Shown here: piece by piece, positions 7,429 through 15,545 of the stretch
How positions within the stretch are numbered: the first letter of the stretch is position 1
Layout of the letters: every line of letters begins with the position of its first letter
DNA from: an uncultured Alistipes sp.
Lineage (GTDB): Bacteria > Bacteroidota > Bacteroidia > Bacteroidales > Rikenellaceae
Direction of reading: 5' to 3'
Length of the DNA stretch: 64,000 nt
Assembly: GCA_900769405.1 (NCBI GenBank)
Contig: CAAGGL010000024.1
Location: 62,001-126,000 of the forward strand
Position numbers and translations under genes: made by a program
Notes under the pieces: model-generated
What the model was told of the DNA's origin: nothing
Database searches by the model: none
The model's input: the letters and a program-made list of their open reading frames with translations, nothing else

Positions 7429-8310
7429 TTACTCTTGCTCGTAGCCGAAACGACGCAACTGGCGGTCGTTGTTGCGCCAATCGTCGTTGACCTTAACGAA
7501 GAGTTGCAGGAAGACCTTCTTGTCGAGGAAACGCTCCAAATCCTCGCGTGCCTGCATACCTACGCGCTTCAACTTCTCGCCCTTGTGACCGATGATGATG
7601 CCCTTCTGGCTGTCGCGCGTAACGTAGATCGTCGCTGCGATGCGATCGATCTTCGGCTCCTCGCGGTACTCCTCGATAGCGATCTCGACACTGTAAGGTA
7701 CCTCCTTGTCGTAGTTGAGGAAGATCTTCTCGCGGATAATCTCCGACGCAAAGAAACGCAACGTCTTGTCGGTCAGTGTATCTTTCGGATAGTAGGGCTC
7801 GCCCTCGGGCAACATCGAGAGGATCAGGTCGAACAGCCCGCCCACGTTGAAATTCTCCTTTGCCGATACGGGAACGATGCGTGCCGAAGGCATACGCTCG
7901 TGCCACTGCTCAACCAGCGCTTCGAGAGCCTCAGGCGTTGTGAGGTCGATTTTGTTGATCACGACGATTGTCGGAATGTCGCTCTGCGCCACCTTGTCGA
8001 GGATATCGGCCGAGCGATCGGTATGCTCGACGGTGTCGGTCACGTAGAGCAGCACATCGGCGTCCTTCAACGCACCGCGCACGAAACGCATCATCGACTC
8101 TTGGAGTTTGTAGTTGGGTTTGAGAATACCCGGCGTATCCGAGTAAACGATCTGAAAATCATCGCCATTGACAATACCCATAATACGGTGGCGCGTGGTC
8201 TGCGCTTTCGATGTGATGATCGACAGACGCTCACCCACGAGGGCGTTCATCAGCGTCGATTTACCCACGTTCGGGTTGCCAATAATATTTACAAAACCTG
8301 ATTTGTGCAT
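7429..8310 (-). CDS. era: GTPase Era
   Basis: Era is an essential GTPase that binds the 3' end of 16S rRNA during 30S subunit maturation. The 293 residues carry G1 GNPNVGKS (11-18), G3 DTPG and G4 NKID. A C-terminal KH domain contains IIGHKGEKLKRVG. Length is normal for the family. It lies downstream of ffh on the same strand with 74 bases between, in which there is a weak hairpin. Confidence 0.97.
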   Translation of the reverse strand: MHKSGFVNIIGNPNVGKSTLMNALVGERLSIITSKAQTTRHRIMGIVNGDDFQIVYSDTPGILKPNYKLQESMMRFVRGALKDADVLLYVTDTVEHTDRSADILDKVAQSDIPTIVVINKIDLTTPEALEALVEQWHERMPSARIVPVSAKENFNVGGLFDLILSMLPEGEPYYPKDTLTDKTLRFFASEIIREKIFLNYDKEVPYSVEIAIEEYREEPKIDRIAATIYVTRDSQKGIIIGHKGEKLKRVGMQAREDLERFLDKKVFLQLFVKVNDDWRNNDRQLRRFGYEQE

Positions 8311-8328
8311 AGTTTATCGTGTTAAATA

Positions 8329-8365
8329 AAAGGGGCTTCCGCGCACTTGTCGGACAACCCCCTTC
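8329..8365 (-). terminator. Possible terminator between ffh and era
   Basis: On the minus strand, AAGGGG and TCCG pair with CGGA and CCCCTT across internal loops, followed by TTTTATTT. The imperfect stem could act as a partial terminator, letting some transcripts run into era. Confidence 0.4.
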
Positions 8366-8384
8366 TATCGTTTTTGTTCAAAGT

Positions 8385-9725
8385 CTATCGACGGAAACCG
8401 CCACCGCGACGCATCTGCGCCATCTTCTGCTGCAAGCCGCCGCCTGCAACCATCTTCATCATCTTGCGGGTCTGCTCGAACTGTTTGAGCAGCTTGTTCA
8501 CGTCGGCCATAGTCGTACCGCTACCTTTGGCGATACGCTCACGGCGCGAGGCGTTGATGATCGACGGATTCTCGCGCTCGGCGGGGGTCATCGAACCGAT
8601 GATAGCCTCGGTCTGCTTGAATGCATCGTCGGGAATATCAATATCTTTCAGCGCCTTACCCATACCGGGGATCATCGAGGCAACGTCCTTCAAGTTACCC
8701 ATCTTCTTCACCTGGTCGATCTGTGCAAGGAAGTCGTTGAAGTTGAACTGATCCTTCACCAACTTTTTCTTCAACTTGCGAGCCTCCTCTTCGTCGTACT
8801 GCTCCTGAGCGCGCTCAACCAGCGAAACGACGTCACCCATACCGAGGATTCGGTCGGCCATACGTTCGGGGTGGAACACCTGCAAGGCATCCATCTTCTC
8901 GCCGTTCGAGATGAACTTCAAGGGCTTGTTTACCACCGAGCGAATCGAGATCGCTGCACCACCGCGGGTATCACCGTCGAGCTTGGTCAGTACCACGCCG
9001 TCGAAATCCAGACGCTCGTTGAACTCGCGTGCGGTGTTCACTGCGTCCTGACCCGTCATCGAATCGACAACGAACAGCGTCTCGCAAGGATTCACCGCAG
9101 CCTTCACTGCCTCGATCTCCTGCATCATCTGCTCATCGACAGCCAGACGACCTGCCGTATCGACGATTACCGTATTGATCGTTTTGCTACGAGCGTAGCG
9201 AATTGCGTTCTGTGCGATCTCAACGGGGTTCTTGTTGCCCTCTTCGGTATAGACCTCGACGCCAACCTGCTGACCGAGGATCTTCAACTGATCGATAGCC
9301 GCAGGACGATATACGTCACCGGCTACGAGCAGCACCGAGCGATTGCGCTTTGTGCGCAACATCGACGCCAATTTACCCGAGAAAGTGGTCTTACCCGAAC
9401 CCTGCAAACCTGCGATCAGGATCACTGCGGGCGAGCCTTCGAGACGGATGTCGGTTGCCGTGCCACCCATCAAAGCGGCCAATTCGTCGCGTACGATCTT
9501 GGTCATCATCTGACCCGGCTTAACCGATTTCAGTACGTCCTGACCCAGCGCCTTCTGCTTCACCTGATCGGTGAACGACTTGGCTACCTTGTAGTTAACG
9601 TCGGCATCGATCAGCGCGCGACGGATCTCCTTGACCGTTTCGGCCACGTTGATCTCAGTGATGCGACCCTCACCTTTAAGGATCTTAAATGAGCGTTCGA
9701 GTTTATCTGTTAAGTTTTCAAACAT
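8385..9725 (-). CDS. ffh: Signal recognition particle GTPase Ffh (SRP54)
   Basis: Ffh binds the 4.5S SRP RNA and signal sequences and delivers nascent membrane proteins to FtsY. The 446 residues show the N-domain, then the G-domain with GLQGSGKTT (106-114), DTAGR and TKLDGD. A Met-rich M-domain holds the RNA-binding segment (SRRERIAKGSGTT) and a Met/Gly/Arg-rich tail. Its RNA partner is the ffs gene at about 59.5 kb in this same window. A clear -7 promoter precedes it at 9752-9759. Confidence 0.98.
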   Translation of the reverse strand: MFENLTDKLERSFKILKGEGRITEINVAETVKEIRRALIDADVNYKVAKSFTDQVKQKALGQDVLKSVKPGQMMTKIVRDELAALMGGTATDIRLEGSPAVILIAGLQGSGKTTFSGKLASMLRTKRNRSVLLVAGDVYRPAAIDQLKILGQQVGVEVYTEEGNKNPVEIAQNAIRYARSKTINTVIVDTAGRLAVDEQMMQEIEAVKAAVNPCETLFVVDSMTGQDAVNTAREFNERLDFDGVVLTKLDGDTRGGAAISIRSVVNKPLKFISNGEKMDALQVFHPERMADRILGMGDVVSLVERAQEQYDEEEARKLKKKLVKDQFNFNDFLAQIDQVKKMGNLKDVASMIPGMGKALKDIDIPDDAFKQTEAIIGSMTPAERENPSIINASRRERIAKGSGTTMADVNKLLKQFEQTRKMMKMVAGGGLQQKMAQMRRGGGFRR

Positions 9726-9751
9726 ATCCTATTTCGATTTATTTCGGAGCG

Positions 9752-9759
9752 CAAAGATA
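9752..9759 (-). promoter_or_regulatory. -7 promoter element of ffh
   Basis: TATCTTTG on the minus strand, 26 bases upstream of the ffh start. Confidence 0.6.
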
Positions 9760-9774
9760 CGATTTTATTTTGAT

Positions 9775-10944
9775 TTACAACTTTTCGTAAGCCTCTTTCA
9801 ACTGAGCCATTGCCTGTTCGAGTACCGAGCGCGAGGTGCCGATGTTCATACGAACAAAACCGCGACCCTCCTCGCCGAATGTTGCACCGTTGTTCAGACC
9901 GATGCGCGCCTTGTTGGTCCAGAAGTCGAGCATCTGGTCGTGCTCCATACCCAGATCGCGGCAATCGAGCCACATCAGGAAGGTACCCTGCTGCTTGTAG
10001 TGACGGATCTTGGGGCAGTTCTCGTCGAGGAATTTACCAACGTAGTCGATGTTGCCTGCGATGTACTCCATCACCTCGTTAAGCCACTCTTCACCCTCGT
10101 TGTAGGCCACTTCGAGAGCTGCTGTGCCGAAGATGTTGCCGCCACTGGCGTGGGTGCGATCGCACTCGGCGTTGAACTTAGCGCGCAACTCCTCGTCGGG
10201 AATGATCGTAACCGATGTAGCCAAACCTGCGATGTTGAAGGTCTTGCTCGGCGCAGTCAGCGTGATTGTGCGGTGAGCCAGATCCTCGTTGAGCGACGCG
10301 ATGCTGCGGAACTCGTTGGGCTTGATGATCAGGTCGGCGTGAATTTCGTCCGAGATGATCTTCACGTCGTGCTTGCGGCACAATTCGCCCACGCGCAGCA
10401 ACTCCTCCTCCGAGAAGACGCGACCCGTCGGGTTGTGGGGCGAGCAGAAGAGCAGCGCCTTTGCTCCCTCCAACTTGCGGTCGAGATCCTCGAAATCGAT
10501 CTCGAAACGACCATCGACGATCTTCATCGGGTTGTTGATCAGACGGCGGTTGTTCTGGTTGATCATATCTGCAAACGGCGGATATACAGGCGGTTGTATC
10601 ACAACGCCGTCACCCTCGTTGGTCAATGCACGAATCGCAAAAGCGAAACCGGCCACCACACCGGGCGAGAAACCGAGCCACTCGCGCTCGACCGTCCAAT
10701 TGTGGCGACGCTTCTGCCAGTTGACGATAGCGTCGAAATAGCTTGCGGGACGAATACCGTAGCCATAAACCTGATGGTTAGCGCGACGAATCACCGCCTC
10801 GGTAATCTCGGGCATCACTTCAAAATCCATATCGGCGATCCACATCGAGATGATGTCGTCACGACCGAAGACGTTAAGATTTTCGTCGAATTTGATACAA
10901 GCGGTTCCTTTACGACAAGGAACAGAGTCAAAGTTATATTTCAT
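9775..10944 (-). CDS. MalY/PatB-type PLP-dependent C-S lyase (aminotransferase class I/II fold)
   Basis: 389 residues with the fold-type I aminotransferase layout: CSPHNPTGRVFSEEEL (about 167-182), SDEIHADL (198-205) and the PLP lysine Lys234 in APSKTFNIAGL. The SDEIHAD motif and overall length place it in the MalY/PatB group, whose members cleave cystathionine or cysteine (beta C-S lyase), making homocysteine, pyruvate and ammonia or sulfide. The exact substrate cannot be read from sequence. It has its own promoter (10985-10992), divergent from the pseudouridine synthase gene. Confidence 0.9.
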   Translation of the reverse strand: MKYNFDSVPCRKGTACIKFDENLNVFGRDDIISMWIADMDFEVMPEITEAVIRRANHQVYGYGIRPASYFDAIVNWQKRRHNWTVEREWLGFSPGVVAGFAFAIRALTNEGDGVVIQPPVYPPFADMINQNNRRLINNPMKIVDGRFEIDFEDLDRKLEGAKALLFCSPHNPTGRVFSEEELLRVGELCRKHDVKIISDEIHADLIIKPNEFRSIASLNEDLAHRTITLTAPSKTFNIAGLATSVTIIPDEELRAKFNAECDRTHASGGNIFGTAALEVAYNEGEEWLNEVMEYIAGNIDYVGKFLDENCPKIRHYKQQGTFLMWLDCRDLGMEHDQMLDFWTNKARIGLNNGATFGEEGRGFVRMNIGTSRSVLEQAMAQLKEAYEKL

Positions 10945-10984
10945 TTTTTGTCAATTAATTGCACATTGAGAGCCTTAGAGCGTA

Positions 10985-10992
10985 CAAATATA
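10985..10992 (-). promoter_or_regulatory. -7 promoter element of the C-S lyase gene
   Basis: TATATTTG on the minus strand, 40 bases upstream of the start at 10944. Confidence 0.55.
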
Positions 10993-11005
10993 TAAAAAAA
11001 ACGTG

Positions 11006-11013
11006 TATCTTTG
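11006..11013 (+). promoter_or_regulatory. -7 promoter element of the pseudouridine synthase gene
   Basis: TATCTTTG, 28 bases before the ATG at 11042; divergent to the lyase promoter 13 bases away. Confidence 0.6.
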
Positions 11014-11041
11014 ACCCCTGAAAACGATATATTATCATTCG

Positions 11042-12523
11042 ATGAATAATTTTGATGAGAAAAAGGGTGGACAGCACGTCGTGACTGACGCCCCCACCTA
11101 CCAGAAATTTGCGCGCGACAAGCGAGTTCGCACCACTGGTGCTGTGAAAGTTGAGCCCGTTTCGCGCCGTGAGAATGCGGAGAGCACCAACCGTGAAGGT
11201 CGCACGTTCAACCGCGACGAGCGCAACAACTACAAGCGTTCATATAACAATGATCGAGGCAGCCGTCCGATGGACGAGAACCGCCCTCGCGCATCGTATA
11301 ACCCCAATTTTACACGCGACAATCGTCCTGTATTCCGTTCGGAGGAGTCGGGTGAGGAGCGTCCGCGCCGTCAGTTCAACCGCGACTTCAATCGCGATGG
11401 CGAGCGCGGCACATTCAACCGCGATTTCAACCGCGACGGCGAGCAGCGTCCCTATAACCGCGAGCGCCGATTCAATTCGGAGGATCGCCCGCAGCGTTCG
11501 TTCAATCGCGACTATAATCGTGATAATCAGCGTGATTTTAACCGCTCGGAGGAGCGTGGCTATAATTCGTTCCGCTCGGAGCAGTCGGGTGAGGAGCGTC
11601 CGCGCCGTCAGTTCAACCGCGACTTCAACCGCGATGGCGAGCGTCGTCAGTTCAATCGTTCGGAGCGTCCGAATGGTTTCCGCCAGCGCGATGAGCAGGG
11701 TGGTTTCCGTCAGCGCAACGACGAGCAGCGCCCCGTTCGCACTAAGTCGGCATATAGTGCAGGTGAGATTCCCGAGTCGTATCCTCGTTTCGCAGCACCT
11801 CAGCAGGAGGGCGAGATTCGCCTGAACCGTTACATCGCGCAGTCGGGCTTGTGCTCGCGTCGCGAGGCTGACGAGCTGATCGCTGACGGCAAGGTTACGG
11901 TTAATGGTGTTGTTGTTACCGAGATGGGTACGAAGGTTCAGCAGACCGACGAGGTGTGCGTGAACGAGAGCCGCGTAGTGAGCGAGAAGAAGGTTTACAT
12001 CTTGATGAACAAGCCTAAGGGTTATGTTACGACGGTCGAGGACGACCACGCAACCAAGACCGTGATGGACATCGTTAAGGGTGCTTGCTCGGAGCGTATC
12101 TACCCCGTAGGTCGCTTGGATAAGAATTCGTTGGGCGTGCTGTTGATGACCAACGATGGCGACTTGACCAAGACTCTGACTCACCCCTCGTTCGAGAAGC
12201 GTAAGGTATATCAAGTGACTCTCGATAAGCCGCTTACGAAGGCTGATATGGAGCAGATCGTTGAGGGTATTACTCTCGATGACGGCTTTATTCAGGCCGA
12301 TGAGGTTAGCTACGTGAACGAGAGCAAGAAGGAGGTCGGCATCGAGATTCACTCGGGTCGCAACCGTATCGTGCGCCGTATTTTCGAGCATCAGGGCTAT
12401 ACGGTTACCAAGCTCGACCGCGTGCTGTTTGCTGGCTTGACCAAGAAGAATTTGAAGCGAGGCCAGTGGCGTTTCCTGACTCCTCAGGAGGTCGGAATGC
12501 TCAAATCGGGCCGTTATGAGTAA
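11042..12523 (+). CDS. RluB/RsuA-type rRNA pseudouridine synthase with long Arg/Asn-rich N-terminus
   Basis: 493 residues. The C-terminal 240 are a standard large-subunit RluB-type enzyme: an S4 RNA-binding domain (RLNRYIAQSGLCSRREAD, about 260-277), then a synthase domain with the catalytic Asp in VGRLDKNSLGVLL and the NRIVRRIFEH motif. It converts a uridine of 23S rRNA to pseudouridine. The first 250 residues are low-complexity, dominated by repeats of FNRD, RDGER and EERPRRQ, which are very basic and probably disordered. A 74-bp stretch there is duplicated in frame, 237 bp apart (11333-11406, 11570-11643). RsuA instead of RluB specificity cannot be excluded. Confidence 0.92.
   Translation: MNNFDEKKGGQHVVTDAPTYQKFARDKRVRTTGAVKVEPVSRRENAESTNREGRTFNRDERNNYKRSYNNDRGSRPMDENRPRASYNPNFTRDNRPVFRSEESGEERPRRQFNRDFNRDGERGTFNRDFNRDGEQRPYNRERRFNSEDRPQRSFNRDYNRDNQRDFNRSEERGYNSFRSEQSGEERPRRQFNRDFNRDGERRQFNRSERPNGFRQRDEQGGFRQRNDEQRPVRTKSAYSAGEIPESYPRFAAPQQEGEIRLNRYIAQSGLCSRREADELIADGKVTVNGVVVTEMGTKVQQTDEVCVNESRVVSEKKVYILMNKPKGYVTTVEDDHATKTVMDIVKGACSERIYPVGRLDKNSLGVLLMTNDGDLTKTLTHPSFEKRKVYQVTLDKPLTKADMEQIVEGITLDDGFIQADEVSYVNESKKEVGIEIHSGRNRIVRRIFEHQGYTVTKLDRVLFAGLTKKNLKRGQWRFLTPQEVGMLKSGRYE
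11333..11406 (+). repeat. In-frame repeat copy 1 in the synthase N-terminus
   Basis: A 74-bp unit nearly identical to 11570-11643, encoding SEESGEERPRRQFNRDFNRD and a few residues more. The 237-bp offset keeps the reading frame. Confidence 0.8.
11570..11643 (+). repeat. In-frame repeat copy 2 in the synthase N-terminus
   Basis: Second copy of the 74-bp unit, with only a few substitutions against 11333-11406. A recent internal duplication, or expansion by slippage, explains it. Confidence 0.8.
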
Positions 12524-12555
12524 CCTATCGGTTGCAAGCAGAATATAACAAATCG

Positions 12556-12585
12556 AGGGTCGCCCCATTTCGGGAGCGACCCTCA
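12556..12585. terminator. Terminator, pseudouridine synthase / module B
   Basis: A 9-bp perfect stem GAGGGTCGC / GCGACCCTC plus an inner CCC/GGG, followed on the plus strand by ACTCTTTTTG. It lies between convergent genes. Confidence 0.75.
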
Positions 12586-12610
12586 CTCTTTTTGTACGCG
12601 AGTATGGCGT

Positions 12611-13195
12611 TTAGAACACGAAACCTACGCCAATGCTGAAAGCGTGCGCATTGAACTTAGCAGCCTCGACACTTGCGCCATTTGTGCCTACTGGGCGCAT
12701 CACCTCTTGATGATTCTGCATAAAGTGATAGCCGGCAGTGAGGTCGATTTTGAAACGCGGTGCGATATGGAATCGGTAACCTCCGCCAATACCGCCCTGC
12801 ATACCGACGTGAACTTTATCGGGACCGCTGAAATTTACACCCGCGTTTGCGTATGTGAGCCAGCGACTGCGATTTACATCGTCGTTCCAGAAGTGTTTAG
12901 CCTCGAACAATACGGGCACGCCATAGCTTGTTGCTCCCGTTACAAGACCAACGGTCCAGCGCGGAGTGATGGCATAGTCGAAGTTAAGAGTAATCATATG
13001 AGCGCCTCTAAGATCGCCAACTTTTGTGCGGTCGATATTATCATTTTTATATGTTTCCGACGCAAAGATTGAGATATCATATCCCACACCAAACGAGAAC
13101 GGACCTTTGGGTTTCTTTTGTGTTTCGGTTGATGTCTGTGCCGCTGCACTCGCTGCGAGCATTAGCATTACGGCCAAAGTGATTAGTTTCTTCAT
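12611..13195 (-). CDS. Module B small outer-membrane barrel 1 (relative of module A barrel)
   Basis: 194 residues with a Sec signal peptide (ending SAAAQ), amphipathic strands and a terminal IGVGFVF. It shares many short blocks with the barrel at 5358-5894 (LNFDYAITPRW, FWND..RSRW..YANAGVN, GGGYRFHIAPRFKID), so the two are paralogues. It starts 9 bases after the preceding barrel gene and is the last gene of a three-gene minus-strand operon headed by the module B lipoprotein. Function unknown. Slightly more GC-rich than the two genes ahead of it. Confidence 0.8.
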   Translation of the reverse strand: MKKLITLAVMLMLAASAAAQTSTETQKKPKGPFSFGVGYDISIFASETYKNDNIDRTKVGDLRGAHMITLNFDYAITPRWTVGLVTGATSYGVPVLFEAKHFWNDDVNRSRWLTYANAGVNFSGPDKVHVGMQGGIGGGYRFHIAPRFKIDLTAGYHFMQNHQEVMRPVGTNGASVEAAKFNAHAFSIGVGFVF

Positions 13196-13204
13196 AATGC
13201 CTAT

Positions 13205-13789
13205 TTATTTTTTGTTAAGACGTCCGCCACCGATACAAATGCCTAATGAAAGTCGGAAATTTTGGTAATTAGCTTTGGTTATTCCGTATGACATCGTGAA
13301 TCGAAAGCGGTTGTAAAACTCTATACCCACACGAGGAGTGCATATTGCTGAATGCATTCTCTGATCTTGATAATTTTGGGTATTATCATAGTCAAAGCTA
13401 TAATCGTAAACATTACTTGCTCCGATATAGCCAATCCCAATTCCCACAAATGGTGCAAAATTGCTACCACGTCGAAAATTGTAATCGCTAAAAACTTGCA
13501 ATGTTGTAGAGCGTGTTTGAACGTCAAATTTTTCAGTGATGACACGACCTCCGAAAGATTGGTCAAAACGAACTCCGATGTCAAATGGTTTCTCGAAATT
13601 ATGGCGTAATTCGAGTCCGAGATTTACGCCTATTATATTTTTGCCTGCAAGTTTCTGACCAGCTGCATTGAATCCCAAACTAACTTCCCCTTCAAGATCT
13701 TTGACGGGCTGACTTGTAGTTGTCTGTGCCGTTGCAGTAGCAGTTGCGATGAGCAATGACGTAGCAATTAATATGATAATTCTTTTCAT
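13205..13789 (-). CDS. Module B small outer-membrane barrel 2
   Basis: 194 residues with a Sec signal peptide (to about residue 22, ATATAQ) and strand-rich sequence with alternating aromatic and charged residues, typical of an outer-membrane-beta-barrel family protein. It does not share the block pattern of the other two barrels, and module A has no counterpart. It ends in a basic tail (GGGRLNKK) instead of a terminal Phe, which is unusual for a barrel and weakens the placement in the outer membrane. AT-rich. It lies 33 bases after the lipoprotein gene and 9 before the next barrel gene. Confidence 0.7.
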   Translation of the reverse strand: MKRIIILIATSLLIATATATAQTTTSQPVKDLEGEVSLGFNAAGQKLAGKNIIGVNLGLELRHNFEKPFDIGVRFDQSFGGRVITEKFDVQTRSTTLQVFSDYNFRRGSNFAPFVGIGIGYIGASNVYDYSFDYDNTQNYQDQRMHSAICTPRVGIEFYNRFRFTMSYGITKANYQNFRLSLGICIGGGRLNKK

Positions 13790-13822
13790 AGTAACTAAGA
13801 TTTTATTTGATGTACTTAATTA

Positions 13823-15415
13823 TTATTCACCTGTTGTAATATATGCACCTTTCCATTTTCCTTCATATTTTACAGCGGCATATACCATTCCACGGTTAAG
13901 TTTTGTAATAATAATTTCAGGCTGCACTGCATTATAGTCAATAAATCCCAAACCATTGCCGAGAGATAGTCCTACCGCAATGCCATAAGGCATTGGAATG
14001 AAATTAAAATGAGTCGCTTCGCGTCCTTGACCAAATGCTTCTCTTTCGCCTTGTGGTAACAAGAAGTGATATCGGTTGTCCTTCTCTTTATTTATAGCTA
14101 CAATACCATACTCGTCAAAATACTTACTTTGCTCGCTGCTACTCGTTTCTGCTTTCCACTTTCTAATTTTTGTTTGAACTTCGTTGTTTATATATCGACT
14201 ATAAAGCAAGGTGGTGTACCCATTTGTATAATCGAATTGATTGCTATTCAGTTTGAAGAACACAATTTGTTTGTCTTCTACGTCAAAATCCTGCTTAATA
14301 TAATATGGCATATCTCCATATTGTGCATATGGTTTCTTAGAATAATCTACAATCAGTTCTATGCCACTCCAACCATATCGGAACTCATCAGCTTTTTTTC
14401 TAAACCAAAAACCCGAAATTTTCTTTTGCATTCTAACTGTCATACCAGTTGAAATCCAAATACCGTAGTTCTGCGAATACATTCGCAAACGCATACGATG
14501 TTTATTATCGAAATAGTTTGAAATGACAGTGCTTGTGCCTAACATATCAGATAGGAATCCGAAACTTTCGTGTGATTTGTCCTTATATACACAAGACACA
14601 ATATCACTCTTTGGAATACCTATTTGATCTCGTAGGATTAAATATCCCGATGTTGTCAAAGCCGATTTTGCCATATGGTGCGGATAATCCGCATAGTATA
14701 CCTCTTCTGGTACATTTGTATCATCACCCTCTCCCTCATCATCGTCTGTTGCTGGTGGAAGGACAAATTCGGGGTCGGGATTCGGTAGTGGTACTAAGTT
14801 GTCGCGATAGATTGTGCGAATGGGGAAATAGCCGTAGACAATACCATCAGCAAGTAGTGTTTCCGAGTTTACGGTCATACCCGTAGTGTCTACCGTTTCT
14901 AAGACGTTTTCGATATACGTAACATCTTCATTTGCATCGTAGATAATGTAACCATTTTCTACGATACGGTACACACTGTCAGCAACTTGCACCTCGCGGT
15001 CAGCATTGAGCACAGCACACATATACGGATCCCAAACGATCGAATCTTCGGGTTCGTATTCGAGTTCTTCGGCTGAAATTACAGCCAATTCCTCGTTGGA
15101 TAATCCGACGATGCCTTGCGCAGCGAGCGACTCGCGCAAAGATACAAATGTAGTGTCCTCCTCGCCATCGACTGAGCGAGTAGTAGCAGATTTCGGCAAC
15201 GTTAATTGCTTACTCTCTTTGAGTTGGTTAAGTTGGGCAACAATGTTTGCTTTTGTGGCAAACACAAGTCGAGAAGAAGATACGCCTTCGACGTAAGATA
15301 GTTCTTGGCTTTCGTTGTCAGACTGATTAGGAATTTCGTAGCCTGTCAGGTCTTGATCACAAGCGAAGAAAGAGGTGGCAGCTACGAAAACGAAGATTGT
15401 GAAAATCTTTTTCAT
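13823..15415 (-). CDS. Module B lipoprotein, relative of module A lipoprotein
   Basis: 530 residues from the ATG at 15415 (MKKIFTIF); the upstream in-frame ATG lies in the promoter leader and is rejected. Lipobox FFAC (Cys19) is followed by DQDLTG, echoing QKDLT of the module A protein. Other shared marks are VADSVYRI (144-151), PNPDPEF (211-217, same numbering as in A), an acidic linker (about 220-240), then a C-terminal domain with basic strands and an aromatic turn (GFWFRKK). No named domain recognised. It heads the operon with two barrels, under a promoter that carries a perfect palindrome. Confidence 0.75.
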   Translation of the reverse strand: MKKIFTIFVFVAATSFFACDQDLTGYEIPNQSDNESQELSYVEGVSSSRLVFATKANIVAQLNQLKESKQLTLPKSATTRSVDGEEDTTFVSLRESLAAQGIVGLSNEELAVISAEELEYEPEDSIVWDPYMCAVLNADREVQVADSVYRIVENGYIIYDANEDVTYIENVLETVDTTGMTVNSETLLADGIVYGYFPIRTIYRDNLVPLPNPDPEFVLPPATDDDEGEGDDTNVPEEVYYADYPHHMAKSALTTSGYLILRDQIGIPKSDIVSCVYKDKSHESFGFLSDMLGTSTVISNYFDNKHRMRLRMYSQNYGIWISTGMTVRMQKKISGFWFRKKADEFRYGWSGIELIVDYSKKPYAQYGDMPYYIKQDFDVEDKQIVFFKLNSNQFDYTNGYTTLLYSRYINNEVQTKIRKWKAETSSSEQSKYFDEYGIVAINKEKDNRYHFLLPQGEREAFGQGREATHFNFIPMPYGIAVGLSLGNGLGFIDYNAVQPEIIITKLNRGMVYAAVKYEGKWKGAYITTGE

Positions 15416-15446
15416 AGCTAAATTTTTTAATGTGTTAATGAACTTT

Positions 15447-15460
15447 GTGTACGCGTACAC
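15447..15460. promoter_or_regulatory. Perfect 14-bp palindrome at the module B transcription start
   Basis: GTGTACGCGTACAC is its own reverse complement and sits just downstream of the -7 box (15463-15470, minus strand), where transcription should start. This is the position of a repressor operator. No regulator gene is adjacent. Confidence 0.55.
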
Positions 15461-15462
15461 CA

Positions 15463-15486
15463 CAAAGGTAGGTAAAAGTTCCTACC
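15463..15486 (-). promoter_or_regulatory. Promoter of module B with overlapping inverted repeat
   Basis: The minus-strand -7 box TACCTTTG is at 15463-15470. Overlapping it is an inverted repeat GGTAGG (15467-15472), 8-base spacer, CCTACC (15481-15486), a second operator-like element on the promoter. Confidence 0.55.
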
Positions 15487-15545
15487 ATTGTTCTCTTTTT
15501 ATAAAAAAATTACTTTTTTCGATTTTTAAGAGCAATACCTATATA

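Noticed and set aside
8319..9692. Long plus-strand frame antisense to ffh
   Set aside because: Shadow of ffh; the real gene has all SRP54 motifs and its own promoter.
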